Positions 51,297 through 59,686 of a stretch of 64,000 bases of DNA are shown here, in pieces. Position 1 is the stretch's first letter. Each line of letters opens with the position of its first letter. Position numbers and translations under genes: made by a program. The stretch is from Candidatus Poribacteria bacterium (GTDB lineage: Bacteria > Poribacteria > WGA-4E > WGA-3G): contig VXMD01000046.1 in assembly GCA_009841255.1 (NCBI GenBank), positions 52,452 through 116,451 of the forward strand, in the 5' to 3' direction. Below the pieces are notes generated by a model. It did no database searches, had not been told where the DNA came from, and was given only the letters and a program-made list of their open reading frames with translations.

Positions 51297-52823
51297 TTGA
51301 GGTGTTATCATCTACGCTGCTTTGTGTGTGTATGCATGGCGGCGATACTTCTTAATTGGAGTCTACAGGCGGCGACACCCGCGGACACTACGGACGAAGC
51401 ACAACGTCCCTTCGAGAACATGCTAAACCATCCCCAAGAGCATTGGTACAGCCTTACCTTGATGAATACCAAAATCGGTTACATGCATACGTCTACTGAA
51501 GGAACTGAGTATCAAGGGAAACAGGTGGCTCGGAACAAGACGGATATTGTTATGAACTTTAAGGCGCTTGGGGCTGACATAACAGTTGAAATTACCCGCG
51601 TTGAATGGATAGGTCCGGACTTAATGCCGCTTCATTTCCTCTCGACCTCTAATGAATCTGGGTTAAAACAGATTGAAGGACGGATTGTAGATGGCATCGC
51701 CCATGTTACAACAACGCTCAACGGTGAAATTACGGAGTCAGAAATTCCGGTGCCACCCGACACGATTTCTGAGTATACAGGCGTGGCGTCGTTGTTAACG
51801 CAGAAGTCGCTTAAAATAGGCGATAAACGGACTTTTCACATGTTCATTTTCGATCTTTTGAAGCCTGTGAAAACAGACATTGAGGTTTTAAGGGAAGAGA
51901 CTTTAACCTATCAATCGGAGGAAAAACAGGTCTACGTTCTGGAACAGACACTGGATGTGATGAATGGCATTACTGCGAAACTATGGATTGATGCAAATGG
52001 CGTGAACTATCGAACAGAGGTGCCGTTGATGGGGCTTTCCATGGTAACCCTGAAAACCGATAAGGAAACTGCCTTGGGCGGTATTGAAGAAGTTGACATC
52101 GTTTTACAAACCCGTATCCTCCCCTCCGGCAAATTCCCGACCCCGAAAGCAAAATACCTTGAGGCAGAAGTGAGACTCTCAACAGGGAACATTGCTGAGG
52201 TTGTTATGTCCACCCCTCGACAGAAGCTTGCGGTAAACTATAATGGAATCGGGGTTCCAAACCCCTCCTACAAACTTTCCATTCGGGTCCCCTCAATTGT
52301 TGCTGAAGACTGCCTGAATCTCCCTATTCAGAATGTGGAAGATGAATTCCTTACCGCGAGTGCCTATATTCAAGCCGATCATCCTGATATTCAGGCAAAA
52401 GCGGCGGAGATCTTAGAAGACGAAGTTAATTCATGGGATGCGGCAGAAAAATTATGTCGGTGGGTTTATACCGCTATTGAGGAAAAGGAAATGAGTGGCG
52501 GTTTTGCTTCGTCCTTAACGGCATTACAGTCGCTCTCTGGAGATTGCACGGAACACACGGTGTTATTTATTGCTCTGGCGCGTGCCGCTGGTATCCCGGC
52601 ACGGATCTGCTCTGGTATCGTGTTCGCGAAGGATGCTTTCTATTATCACTTCTGGCCCGAAGTCTATGTTGGTCAATGGGTACAGATGGACCCAACGTTG
52701 GATCAGGTTATCGCTGATGCGACCCACATTCAACTCGGTGGAAGCACCTTGGAGACGGACAATCTTATGGAATACGCGGCAGATGTTTTCCAGACGCTCA
52801 ACCAACTTGAGATTACCTTTTAA
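51297..52823 (+). CDS. Secreted transglutaminase-like protein
   Basis: 508 residues, TTG start, signal peptide (CFVCVCMAAILLNWSLQA). A long beta-rich N-terminal region (40-340), then a transglutaminase-core domain with Cys417 (GDCTEHTV), His451 (YYHFWPEVY) and Asp465 (VQMDPTLD), the papain-like triad. These domains act as protein cross-linkers or peptidases. A palindrome at 52251-52265 is read in frame as GVPNPSY. It is first in a set with the BatA-like and BamA-like genes. Stop TAA is supplied by a reversed CCGCAAGG element. Confidence 0.86.
   Translation: MRCYHLRCFVCVCMAAILLNWSLQAATPADTTDEAQRPFENMLNHPQEHWYSLTLMNTKIGYMHTSTEGTEYQGKQVARNKTDIVMNFKALGADITVEITRVEWIGPDLMPLHFLSTSNESGLKQIEGRIVDGIAHVTTTLNGEITESEIPVPPDTISEYTGVASLLTQKSLKIGDKRTFHMFIFDLLKPVKTDIEVLREETLTYQSEEKQVYVLEQTLDVMNGITAKLWIDANGVNYRTEVPLMGLSMVTLKTDKETALGGIEEVDIVLQTRILPSGKFPTPKAKYLEAEVRLSTGNIAEVVMSTPRQKLAVNYNGIGVPNPSYKLSIRVPSIVAEDCLNLPIQNVEDEFLTASAYIQADHPDIQAKAAEILEDEVNSWDAAEKLCRWVYTAIEEKEMSGGFASSLTALQSLSGDCTEHTVLFIALARAAGIPARICSGIVFAKDAFYYHFWPEVYVGQWVQMDPTLDQVIADATHIQLGGSTLETDNLMEYAADVFQTLNQLEITF
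52251..52268. repeat. Short palindrome (family B), in frame in the transglutaminase gene
   Basis: GGGGTT-CCA-AACCCC followed by TCC (then TAC), encoding GVPNPSY, the same phase as the copy at 53531. Confidence 0.85.
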
Positions 52824-52905
52824 GCTTACCTTGCGGTTAAGTAAAGCAATTTGTGGTTTCAGGGTTTTCGTGTTCGAGTCACCCGCGCCGTTGTTGCGGG
52901 TTTGT
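52819..52905 (-). repeat. CCGCAAGG element with ACCCGC/GCGGGT hairpin, reversed
   Basis: TTTTAAGCTTACCTTGCGG overlaps the stop codon. The hairpin ACCCGCAACAACGGCGCGGG closing with T is another covarying pair. No minus-strand gene follows. Confidence 0.85.
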
Positions 52906-52924
52906 TGTCCGATTTTAGGCAGAA

Positions 52925-52966
52925 GGTTTCTAACCACGTCCTTTCTCCGCAAGGTATCATTAAAAA
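52925..52966 (+). repeat. CCGCAAGG element, forward 3' half
   Basis: CTTTCTCCGCAAGGTATCAT then TAAAAA and the ATG of the BatA-like gene; lies tail-to-head with the reversed copy. Confidence 0.82.
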
Positions 52967-55327
52967 ATGGCATTTCTTAACCCACTTTTTCTCTTTGGAC
53001 TCCTCGCTACCGGTATTCCCTTAGTTATTCACCTCTGGAACCGTCGTCGTGTTGTGACAATTGATTTCAGCAGCCTGATATTCATCACGGCGGCACACCG
53101 CGAAAATGCCCGTCGATTCCAACTCCGTCAATTTCTTATTTTGCTCCTACGTATGGCGATTATTGCCCTCATTGCACTTGCCTTGGCACGTCCGTTTTTG
53201 ACGCTCGGATTGCCGGTCGCGTCCGTGCGGACGAAGACAGATGTCGTTATCGTTTTAGACAACTCTTACAGTATGGCGTATCAAGACATCAATGGCGTAA
53301 GACTCGACAAAGCGAAAGATCTGGCAACCGACATCATTGATACTCTACGGCACGGCGATAGAGCTACCCTTATATTGATGTCAGACATCCCGAAACCAGT
53401 CTTTCGGCAGCTCACACCCGACATTGAGAGTGTTATCACAGCGATTGGTGATACAGAGACTTCCTACCGCGCCACGAATGTTCACCCCAGCCTTGAACTC
53501 GCCCATGAAATCCTCGCTAAAAAGGAGATCGGGGTTAGAAACCCCTCCTACAGCAAAGAAATCTACTTGATTTCAGACTTCGCTCAAAACGGATGGGAGC
53601 ACTGGAATAGGCTCCCTAATCGTTCAGGTGCTCGTATCTCTCTGATTCCGGTTGCAGCGGGTGAAGCACATAACATAAGTATTAAAGAAATTCGTCCGTC
53701 TAATCAACTAATAGGCGTAGATTTACCATTTCAATTGAACGTAACGACTGTGAACCATTCGGTAGCACCGTTAAATGAAAGTATATTGACACTCTTTATT
53801 GGCGGCGAGAAACAAAAAACGATGCGTTTTTCCATGGCAGCGAACGAATCGCTGAACACCGCTTTAACATACAAATTTTCTACACTGGGCACGCATATCG
53901 GTTACCTCACACTGACAGACGATCGCCTTAATGTTGACAACCAGCGGTATTTCGCTTTGGATGCCCTTGGTGAAGTGCGTGTCCTCTGTGTAGGTGAACA
54001 AACGGAATATCTAACATTGGCGTTAAATCCACATATTTATACGGGTCAGTTGTCGGTTGTCAGTCGTCAGTTAAGAGAGGATTTGGTTGAATCAGAGCCC
54101 TCTTTAACGGGTAACCGAAAACTGGGAACTGGCAACTCTTCCAATACGATGATTCTCCCAACACAATGCACACCTGATGAATTTGTAACCTTCCCGTTGG
54201 AAGACTATGATGTTATTGTGCTTGCGGATGTGTTGACGATATCGCACCGGATGAGTGTGCGACTCCAAGAATTCACCCGCCAAGGCAAAGGTATCATTGC
54301 CTTCGTGAGCAGCCAGAGCGACGCGACAAGTTATAATGAACCTTATAACATTCCGTGGTTACCTGCCCGAGTTGGTGGTCCATTGATGTGGACACCCCCA
54401 CAGCGGGTGCAGGCGTATGAGGAAACACATCCTGTCTTTGACATCTTTCCAAGTGAAGGGTTCTCTATGCAATACGCACCGCAGTTCTACAATGGTGTAG
54501 CGTTACAACCTTCGTCGGAATCTAATGTTATTGCACGCTTCGGTGACGATACACCCTTTCTCGTTGAACGAAGTCGAGGAACAGGGACTGTGCTACTTTA
54601 TAATTGTGGCTTAATGGGATTGTCCCGCAAGTCCACACGCGGCTTGCGGCGCAGTCAGCAACCAGCGGTCAGCGGTCAGGAAGAAAAGGACCCTTTATCG
54701 GAAAACCGCTTTACTGACGGTTTCCGACAGTCGACAGTTTCTGACAACGGTTACGCAAACGACCTGCTCGTTAATCCGTATTTCCTGCCGATGCTCCAAC
54801 AGAGCGTGCTTTACACATCAATTGCCAGCAATAATCTTTTAACATGGGACGGACATATCGGTGCCACCTATACGGCATATTATCCTCTGAGTGCGGGTGG
54901 GAAAGCGGTTATCGGTTACAAGAGGGCACCTTCGGTAAACGAAGGCCTCTTAACCGAAGACCGTTCCACAGTCGTGCCGATTGCTGAAGACGGCACCCTG
55001 CGATTTCAAGGCACGGAACGTCCGGGTATCTATCAGGTCGAGGTGCGGACCCAGGACAGCGTCGAACGCGATTTTTTTGCGGTTAACGTTGATCCGACTG
55101 AAGCTGATTTAACAGAGATTCCGCTAGCGCAAGCGGCGGCACGCGTCGGAGCACAAACAACAGCAGATCCGGAGGGCGGCGAAACAGCGGTAGCGGCTGA
55201 TGTTTATAATGTTAAGAGACACGGCAGGGAGATTTGGGGCGAGTTGCTCGTTTTGGTTGTCTGTCTTATGTTGCTTGAGAGTTTTCTCTCGAACCGCGAA
55301 AGTGCCCTGACCGTAGGTGAATCATAA
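52967..55327 (+). CDS. BatA-like membrane protein with von Willebrand factor A domain
   Basis: 786 residues. The N-terminus MAFLNPLFLFGLLATGIPLV, HLWNRRR and a second transmembrane segment (FLILLLRMAIIALIALALAR) are the BatA/aerotolerance signature; VWA with MIDAS VVIVLDNSYSM follows (about 93-290); then large beta-rich regions and a C-terminal transmembrane segment (LLVLVVCLMLLESFL). The gene contains one palindrome (53531) and three family C repeats (about 54043-54143, 54640-54750, 54905-54965), all in frame, adding polar stretches such as QLSVVSRQLREDL. It overlaps the next start (TAATG). Probably a periplasmic interaction scaffold. Confidence 0.86.
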   Translation: MAFLNPLFLFGLLATGIPLVIHLWNRRRVVTIDFSSLIFITAAHRENARRFQLRQFLILLLRMAIIALIALALARPFLTLGLPVASVRTKTDVVIVLDNSYSMAYQDINGVRLDKAKDLATDIIDTLRHGDRATLILMSDIPKPVFRQLTPDIESVITAIGDTETSYRATNVHPSLELAHEILAKKEIGVRNPSYSKEIYLISDFAQNGWEHWNRLPNRSGARISLIPVAAGEAHNISIKEIRPSNQLIGVDLPFQLNVTTVNHSVAPLNESILTLFIGGEKQKTMRFSMAANESLNTALTYKFSTLGTHIGYLTLTDDRLNVDNQRYFALDALGEVRVLCVGEQTEYLTLALNPHIYTGQLSVVSRQLREDLVESEPSLTGNRKLGTGNSSNTMILPTQCTPDEFVTFPLEDYDVIVLADVLTISHRMSVRLQEFTRQGKGIIAFVSSQSDATSYNEPYNIPWLPARVGGPLMWTPPQRVQAYEETHPVFDIFPSEGFSMQYAPQFYNGVALQPSSESNVIARFGDDTPFLVERSRGTGTVLLYNCGLMGLSRKSTRGLRRSQQPAVSGQEEKDPLSENRFTDGFRQSTVSDNGYANDLLVNPYFLPMLQQSVLYTSIASNNLLTWDGHIGATYTAYYPLSAGGKAVIGYKRAPSVNEGLLTEDRSTVVPIAEDGTLRFQGTERPGIYQVEVRTQDSVERDFFAVNVDPTEADLTEIPLAQAAARVGAQTTADPEGGETAVAADVYNVKRHGREIWGELLVLVVCLMLLESFLSNRESALTVGES
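53531..53548. repeat. Short palindrome (family B), in frame in the BatA-like gene
   Basis: GGGGTT-AGA-AACCCC, then TCC (then TAC), encoding GVRNPSY. Confidence 0.85.
54043..54143 (+). repeat. Family C repeat in frame (first copy in the BatA-like gene)
   Basis: GTCAGTTGTCGGTTGTCAGT ... CCGAAAACTGGGAACTGGC is translated as QLSVVSRQLREDLVESEP and NRKLGTGNSS. Confidence 0.82.
54640..54750 (+). repeat. Family C repeat in frame (second copy)
   Basis: CAGTCAGCAACCAGCGGTCA ... GACAGTCGACAGTTTCTGAC is translated as RRSQQPAVSGQEEKDPLSEN and FRQSTVSDNG. Confidence 0.75.
54905..54965 (+). repeat. Family C repeat in frame (third copy)
   Basis: GCGGTTATCGGTTACAAGAG ... CCGAAGACCG, with a central TTCGG/CGAAGG-type inverted stretch, translated as AVIGYKRAPSVNEGLLTEDR. 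Confidence 0.7.
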
Positions 55328-57429
55328 TGGCAGATTTTTTGTATGGTATGCGCCCGTTCTGGACTTTGTGCTTAATCGTTTTGCTGAGTATTAGCGAAAT
55401 AGCGGTCGGTGATCAGCCTATTGGTTATCAGCCCTCGGTTAACGGGTATCAATTAAAGGAGGATTTGTTAAACGAAGACCTCTTACCGACAGCTGACAAC
55501 CTTAACCCTCCACTCGAAGAAACACCCAAGCAAAAACACTCCGATACAAGACAGCAAAGCACGAGTGGAGGGTTAAAACCGACACCTATTAATGAAACGC
55601 GTATTGTACGTAGCCTCGTCATTGATGGCAATCAAGCATTTCCTGAACAGCAAATCCGTGCGTTGATGCGGACAGATGTATGGAGTGTTTACGATGAGAC
55701 GGTTCTGAAATCTGACCTTGAAGCGATTACACGCTTTTATCGGGAGCAGGGGTATCGTTTCGCACGTGTGGACGAGGGGCAACTCTCTGTGAAGAAATTC
55801 GCAGACGGTGTTTATCTCGGCATTGAGATTGACGAAGGGCGTGTCGGCAACATCATCGTAAGTGGCAATATACAGACGAAAGAAGACGTTATCCGGCGTG
55901 AACTCCTGTTTATGGAAGGGGATGTCTACACAGACGCGGATAGAGAGGAAAGCGAACAGATTCTCCGACGTAAGACGTATATTGGTGCGGCAAAGGTCGA
56001 TGCACAATGGGATGAGTTGTCCGAATCCGTTACGATTCACGCCACAGTTAGGGAACTTTTATCCTTTCCGTTTGGAGGCGATCTGAATCTAAACAACCAA
56101 AAGCGGTATTGGCTGCTACAATTTCGAGAGCCGAACCTGTTCGGATCGGGGCAAAGTACTTTATGGCGCTACGAACGGATTAGCGAAGTCGGTGAAAAGA
56201 CGCGAAGTCTTGTGAGAGGACGATATAACAATCCACGACTCTTCAATTCGTATTGGAATTTCGATGGTGAGTATATCCAGAAACGGGATGGTGATTCGTT
56301 GCTTGTGCTGTTAGAACGTCCCCAATATACACTGAAAAGTCGATGGAGCGCAAGTGTGCGTTTTTCTGAATCGGTGAATCCGATATATTGGTATGAAAAC
56401 GCAAAGAAAACCGATATCTTCGAGCAAAATTTACAGGGAATCTATGCGAATGTCCGCCGATATTTCGGTGACAGATATCAACAAAATTATGTAGGGTTAT
56501 GGGCAGCCTCACGGCGTTCAAAATATGTGCTACTTGAAAAATCCGACGCATCCGATGCGATGTTAGAGAACCGAGATATAAAACGGATCGGTTTTACTAT
56601 CGGTAGGCAACGCATTGCCTATCATAAGACTCGATTTCTCCGGCGGATGGGGCAAGAGGAAAATTTCCTCAAGGGTTCTCAATATGCGCTCTCTCTCGGA
56701 TACGCTTCGCCGTTGTATGCCGCGGATCGTTCGGAATCTTACGCGGAACTGGCTTTGGCGTCCGGATGGATGAACGGCACTAAACTCTTTAGCCTGACGA
56801 CCTTGGCATTTAGCACAAACTTCACGAATCGGATTGAACGTTCTATCCTTCAAGCGCAAACCGCTTGGTTTTACACAGATGTATTCAACACAGGTGAGAT
56901 CTATACGCTTGAAACGGGTTTTAGAGAGAACGGTCTCTTCGATTTTCATCAGACGTTTGTCGCGCAGTTTAAAACAGAGATGCAGTTTGGATGGAGTGGT
57001 CGCAGTCAGGTCCTCTTGGGAGCGTTCGACGGGTTGCGCGGCTATGCCTATCGGCAATTTAGTGGTGAGAAAATGATGTTGCTGAGTCTCGAAAGTCGAA
57101 CGATATTCGGTGGAACGGTTTTCCGTAAAGTAGACGAGGCATTGGCATCGGTCGCAACGGCTGTGGCTCGCCCATTTAGCGACAGACGCGTTCATCTCGG
57201 GGTTATGTTGAGTGGCGTCGTGTTTGCAGATATTGGATACATCTGGAACGGTCAACACACTTTCAATTTAGCAGGTCCTAAGCGGAGCGTTGGGTTTGGA
57301 TTGCGTGGGAGTTTCTCTCAGTTTAGTGGCACGGGCATCCTTCGAGTAGAATTCGCCTTCCCGCTCGATCCGCCCTTTGCGCCATCGTTTAGACCGCGGA
57401 TTTTCTATGGTCAGGAGCGAGCTTTTTAA
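55327..57429 (+). CDS. BamA/TamA-like outer-membrane protein with POTRA domains
   Basis: 700 residues. Signal peptide (FWTLCLIVLLSISEIAVG), a repeat-derived polar linker (35-90), two POTRA domains (RSLVIDGNQAFPEQQIRALM ... and VGNIIVSGNIQTKEDVIRRE ..., about 95-245) and a C-terminal 16-stranded Omp85-type barrel (PFGGDLNLNNQKRYWLLQFR to the end), including RGYAYRQFSGEKM like the LRGY/xRGF lid-lock loop. A second BamA or TamA-type protein in a transglutaminase-BatA-like operon could assemble a dedicated set of surface proteins. Start overlaps the previous stop; the stop TAA lies in a CCGCAAGG element end. Confidence 0.88.
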   Translation: MADFLYGMRPFWTLCLIVLLSISEIAVGDQPIGYQPSVNGYQLKEDLLNEDLLPTADNLNPPLEETPKQKHSDTRQQSTSGGLKPTPINETRIVRSLVIDGNQAFPEQQIRALMRTDVWSVYDETVLKSDLEAITRFYREQGYRFARVDEGQLSVKKFADGVYLGIEIDEGRVGNIIVSGNIQTKEDVIRRELLFMEGDVYTDADREESEQILRRKTYIGAAKVDAQWDELSESVTIHATVRELLSFPFGGDLNLNNQKRYWLLQFREPNLFGSGQSTLWRYERISEVGEKTRSLVRGRYNNPRLFNSYWNFDGEYIQKRDGDSLLVLLERPQYTLKSRWSASVRFSESVNPIYWYENAKKTDIFEQNLQGIYANVRRYFGDRYQQNYVGLWAASRRSKYVLLEKSDASDAMLENRDIKRIGFTIGRQRIAYHKTRFLRRMGQEENFLKGSQYALSLGYASPLYAADRSESYAELALASGWMNGTKLFSLTTLAFSTNFTNRIERSILQAQTAWFYTDVFNTGEIYTLETGFRENGLFDFHQTFVAQFKTEMQFGWSGRSQVLLGAFDGLRGYAYRQFSGEKMMLLSLESRTIFGGTVFRKVDEALASVATAVARPFSDRRVHLGVMLSGVVFADIGYIWNGQHTFNLAGPKRSVGFGLRGSFSQFSGTGILRVEFAFPLDPPFAPSFRPRIFYGQERAF
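55405..55575 (+). repeat. Family C repeat in frame in the BamA-like gene
   Basis: GGTGATCAGCCTATTGGTTA through GACAGCTGACAACC and beyond, encoding QPIGYQPSVNGYQLKEDLLN between signal peptide and POTRA 1. Confidence 0.75.
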
Positions 57430-57600
57430 TTTTCCCTTGCGGAGCAATGATGTCCGTTTGGACTTTGACGTGCGTTCCTCAAATCCGCCTGCGTGTTTTT
57501 GCGAATCAACGCTGAATGCGCGTGTTGCCTCGCAGTGAGAGTCATCGGGGGTCTTTGCTTGGGCATTTCTGCGTATTTCTGCGTATTGTTGCAGGCTACT
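57424..57600 (-). repeat. CCGCAAGG element, reversed, with enlarged hairpin loop
   Basis: TTTTTAATTTTCCCTTGCGG overlaps the BamA-like stop codon. The hairpin arms (CCGCCTGCG and GCAGGCTA) are separated by about 100 bases of insert (CGAATCAACGCTGAATGCGC...) instead of 8. Confidence 0.75.
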
Positions 57601-57609
57601 GTCTTGGTA

Positions 57610-57767
57610 AACCGAAGCGCATAGTTCGTAATGAAATGGGGAAGGGATATACGGAAAGGAACGTCAAACTTGAAATCTATCTGACCGAACCGCAAGGAAA
57701 AATTAAAAAACGGAAAAGAACGTGAAACTATCAACCGACCTGACTGAACCGCAAGGTATGATTAAAA
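57610..57767 (+). repeat. Two consecutive forward CCGCAAGG elements (one full, one 3' half)
   Basis: First copy 57610-57708 with GTAATGAAATGGGGAAGGG and GAACCGCAAGGAAAAATTAA; second copy from 57709 with GAACGTGAAACTATCAACC and GAACCGCAAGGTATGATTAA read as coding sequence. Confidence 0.82.
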
Positions 57768-59653
57768 AAACCGAGAGTATCACTTGGCGAGCCATCCTGT
57801 TAGGATTATTATCGCTTCCACTTAATATCTACCTCGTTGTTCAAACGGAAACGGTGTGGACAACACAATACCCGACTACGATGGCGATTTTCTTCAACGC
57901 CGTCTTTACGCTTTTTCTTCTTGCCCTTTTTAACCTACTTTTAACGCGCCATCTTCCGAGATGGCAGCTTACACAAGCCGAAATGCTGACGGTGTACCTC
58001 ATGGTAACGCTTGCATGCGTCGTCTGCGGACACGACCTATTGCAGGCGACAATGTGTGTCTTGGGGCACGCGACGTGGTTCGCGACACCGGAGAACGAAT
58101 GGCAAACCCTATTTTTTCGATACATTCCAGACTGGATCGCTGTAATGGATCGGCGTGCCTTAACAGGTTACTATGAAGGCACATCAAATCTGTTTGAAAT
58201 AGAGCACATTCAGGCGTGGCTCACGCCGGTGTTGGCATGGTTACTTTTCTTCTCGGCACTGGCGTTTTCCATGATGATGCTCAGCGTTATTCTGCGCAAA
58301 CAGTGGATCGAACACGAGAAACTGAGTTATCCGATCATCCTGCTCCCGTTTGAAATGACAAAAGATGTGGGTTTCTACCGAAACCGGCTCCTCTGGATAG
58401 GGTTCGCCATCGGATGTGGACTCGATCTCCTCAACGGTATCAGTTTTCTTTATCCGTATGTCCCGAGTATCCCTATCCGTCACGATATTGGGTTGTTATT
58501 TACAGAAAAACCGCTGAGTGCTATCGGTTCAACACCGATCCACCTGAATCCTTACGCGATCGGTATCGGTTTCTTAATGCCGTTGGACCTGTCGCTGTCT
58601 TGTTGGTTATTCTATCTTTTTTGGAAAGCCCAACTCGTCTTTGGAGCGATGACGGGAATGAACCAGACGCCGGGTTACCCGCATATTGACATGCAGTCGA
58701 CGGGTGCGTATTTTGGGCTCTGTTTCTTCGCGCTTTGGATAACCCACAAGCATCTCTGGCAGGTTACACGCAATATCTTAGGGCTGAAAACAAACCTTGA
58801 TACAACGAATGAGCCGATGGGATACCGGGGCGCGTTTATTGGGTTCTTGCTCGGTATCGCAGTTGTGTTTGGATTTTGTTTAAAGGCGGGGATGTCGTGG
58901 TGGGGTGTCCTCGGATTTTTCAGTATTCAATTCATACTTGTTTTAGCATTCACCCGGATGCGTGCCGAACTTGGGACACCGACGATGGATTTCTATCGTG
59001 CCGGTCCTGGACTCTTCCTGACTTCACTTGTTGGTTCGAGGAAGATCGGTCCGCCGACGTTGACAGGCTTCGCCTTTCTTTATGGGTTCACCCGCAATTA
59101 CCGTTCACAACCGATGCCGAACCAATTGGAAGGCTTTAAACTCGCCGATAGAGGCGGAATTAACTCGCGTCAAATTCTTTGGGTGATGTGGGGGGCGACG
59201 GTTATCGGTCTGGCTATTGGGTTCGTTGCGTTCCTTCATGCGGGTTACCTGCACGGTAATCTTGGAACATGGCGCGGACAGGAAGCGTTCAGCGACCTAC
59301 AACGTTGGTTGACGCTCCCGAACGACACAGACTGGGGACGCATGGGATTTTTCGGTTTCGGTATTTCTCTCACGCTTGCGACGCTCTTTATGCGTTTGCG
59401 TTTTATCTGGTGGCAACTCCATCCACTCGCCTACCCGCTTGCGGGCAATTGGAACTTCGGTAGACTTTGGTTTCCGGTATTTATCGCATGGGTGCTAAAG
59501 TCGATACTGATTCGTCACGGAGGGATTGGCGCGTATCGCCGAACACTGCCCCTCTTTTTCGGGACAATGCTCGGCGAATTTGTGATGGGGAGTCTATGGG
59601 CAATTTTAGGACTGTTTCTTGGACAACGGATGTATTCGTTTAAGCATTGGTAG
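57722..59653 (+). CDS. DUF6785/DUF6784-family membrane protein (OPT-transporter-like)
   Basis: 643 residues, about a dozen transmembrane segments. The first (ITWRAILLGLLSLPLNIYLV), then YLMVTLACVVCGHDLLQATM and HEKLSYPIILLPFEMTK follow the pattern of the DUF6785/DUF6784 pair, distant relatives of oligopeptide transporters common in Planctomycetes and Poribacteria. Substrate unknown. Two starts are possible: GTG at 57722 with AAAAGAAC upstream, giving repeat-encoded MKLSTDLTEPQG, or ATG at 57758 within the element end. Confidence 0.84.
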   Translation: MKLSTDLTEPQGMIKKTESITWRAILLGLLSLPLNIYLVVQTETVWTTQYPTTMAIFFNAVFTLFLLALFNLLLTRHLPRWQLTQAEMLTVYLMVTLACVVCGHDLLQATMCVLGHATWFATPENEWQTLFFRYIPDWIAVMDRRALTGYYEGTSNLFEIEHIQAWLTPVLAWLLFFSALAFSMMMLSVILRKQWIEHEKLSYPIILLPFEMTKDVGFYRNRLLWIGFAIGCGLDLLNGISFLYPYVPSIPIRHDIGLLFTEKPLSAIGSTPIHLNPYAIGIGFLMPLDLSLSCWLFYLFWKAQLVFGAMTGMNQTPGYPHIDMQSTGAYFGLCFFALWITHKHLWQVTRNILGLKTNLDTTNEPMGYRGAFIGFLLGIAVVFGFCLKAGMSWWGVLGFFSIQFILVLAFTRMRAELGTPTMDFYRAGPGLFLTSLVGSRKIGPPTLTGFAFLYGFTRNYRSQPMPNQLEGFKLADRGGINSRQILWVMWGATVIGLAIGFVAFLHAGYLHGNLGTWRGQEAFSDLQRWLTLPNDTDWGRMGFFGFGISLTLATLFMRLRFIWWQLHPLAYPLAGNWNFGRLWFPVFIAWVLKSILIRHGGIGAYRRTLPLFFGTMLGEFVMGSLWAILGLFLGQRMYSFKHW

Positions 59654-59686
59654 GTTGGTTATCGGTTATTAGTTTCCAGAGCGTGT

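Noticed and set aside
57709..57767. The element as a conserved leader-peptide gene (MKLxTxLTEPQGIIKK) with translational coupling
   Set aside because: In many copies the putative start codon is not a start (for example GTT at 63.3 kb and TTC at 13.4 kb), so a leader peptide is not maintained; only the TEPQG nucleotide core is.
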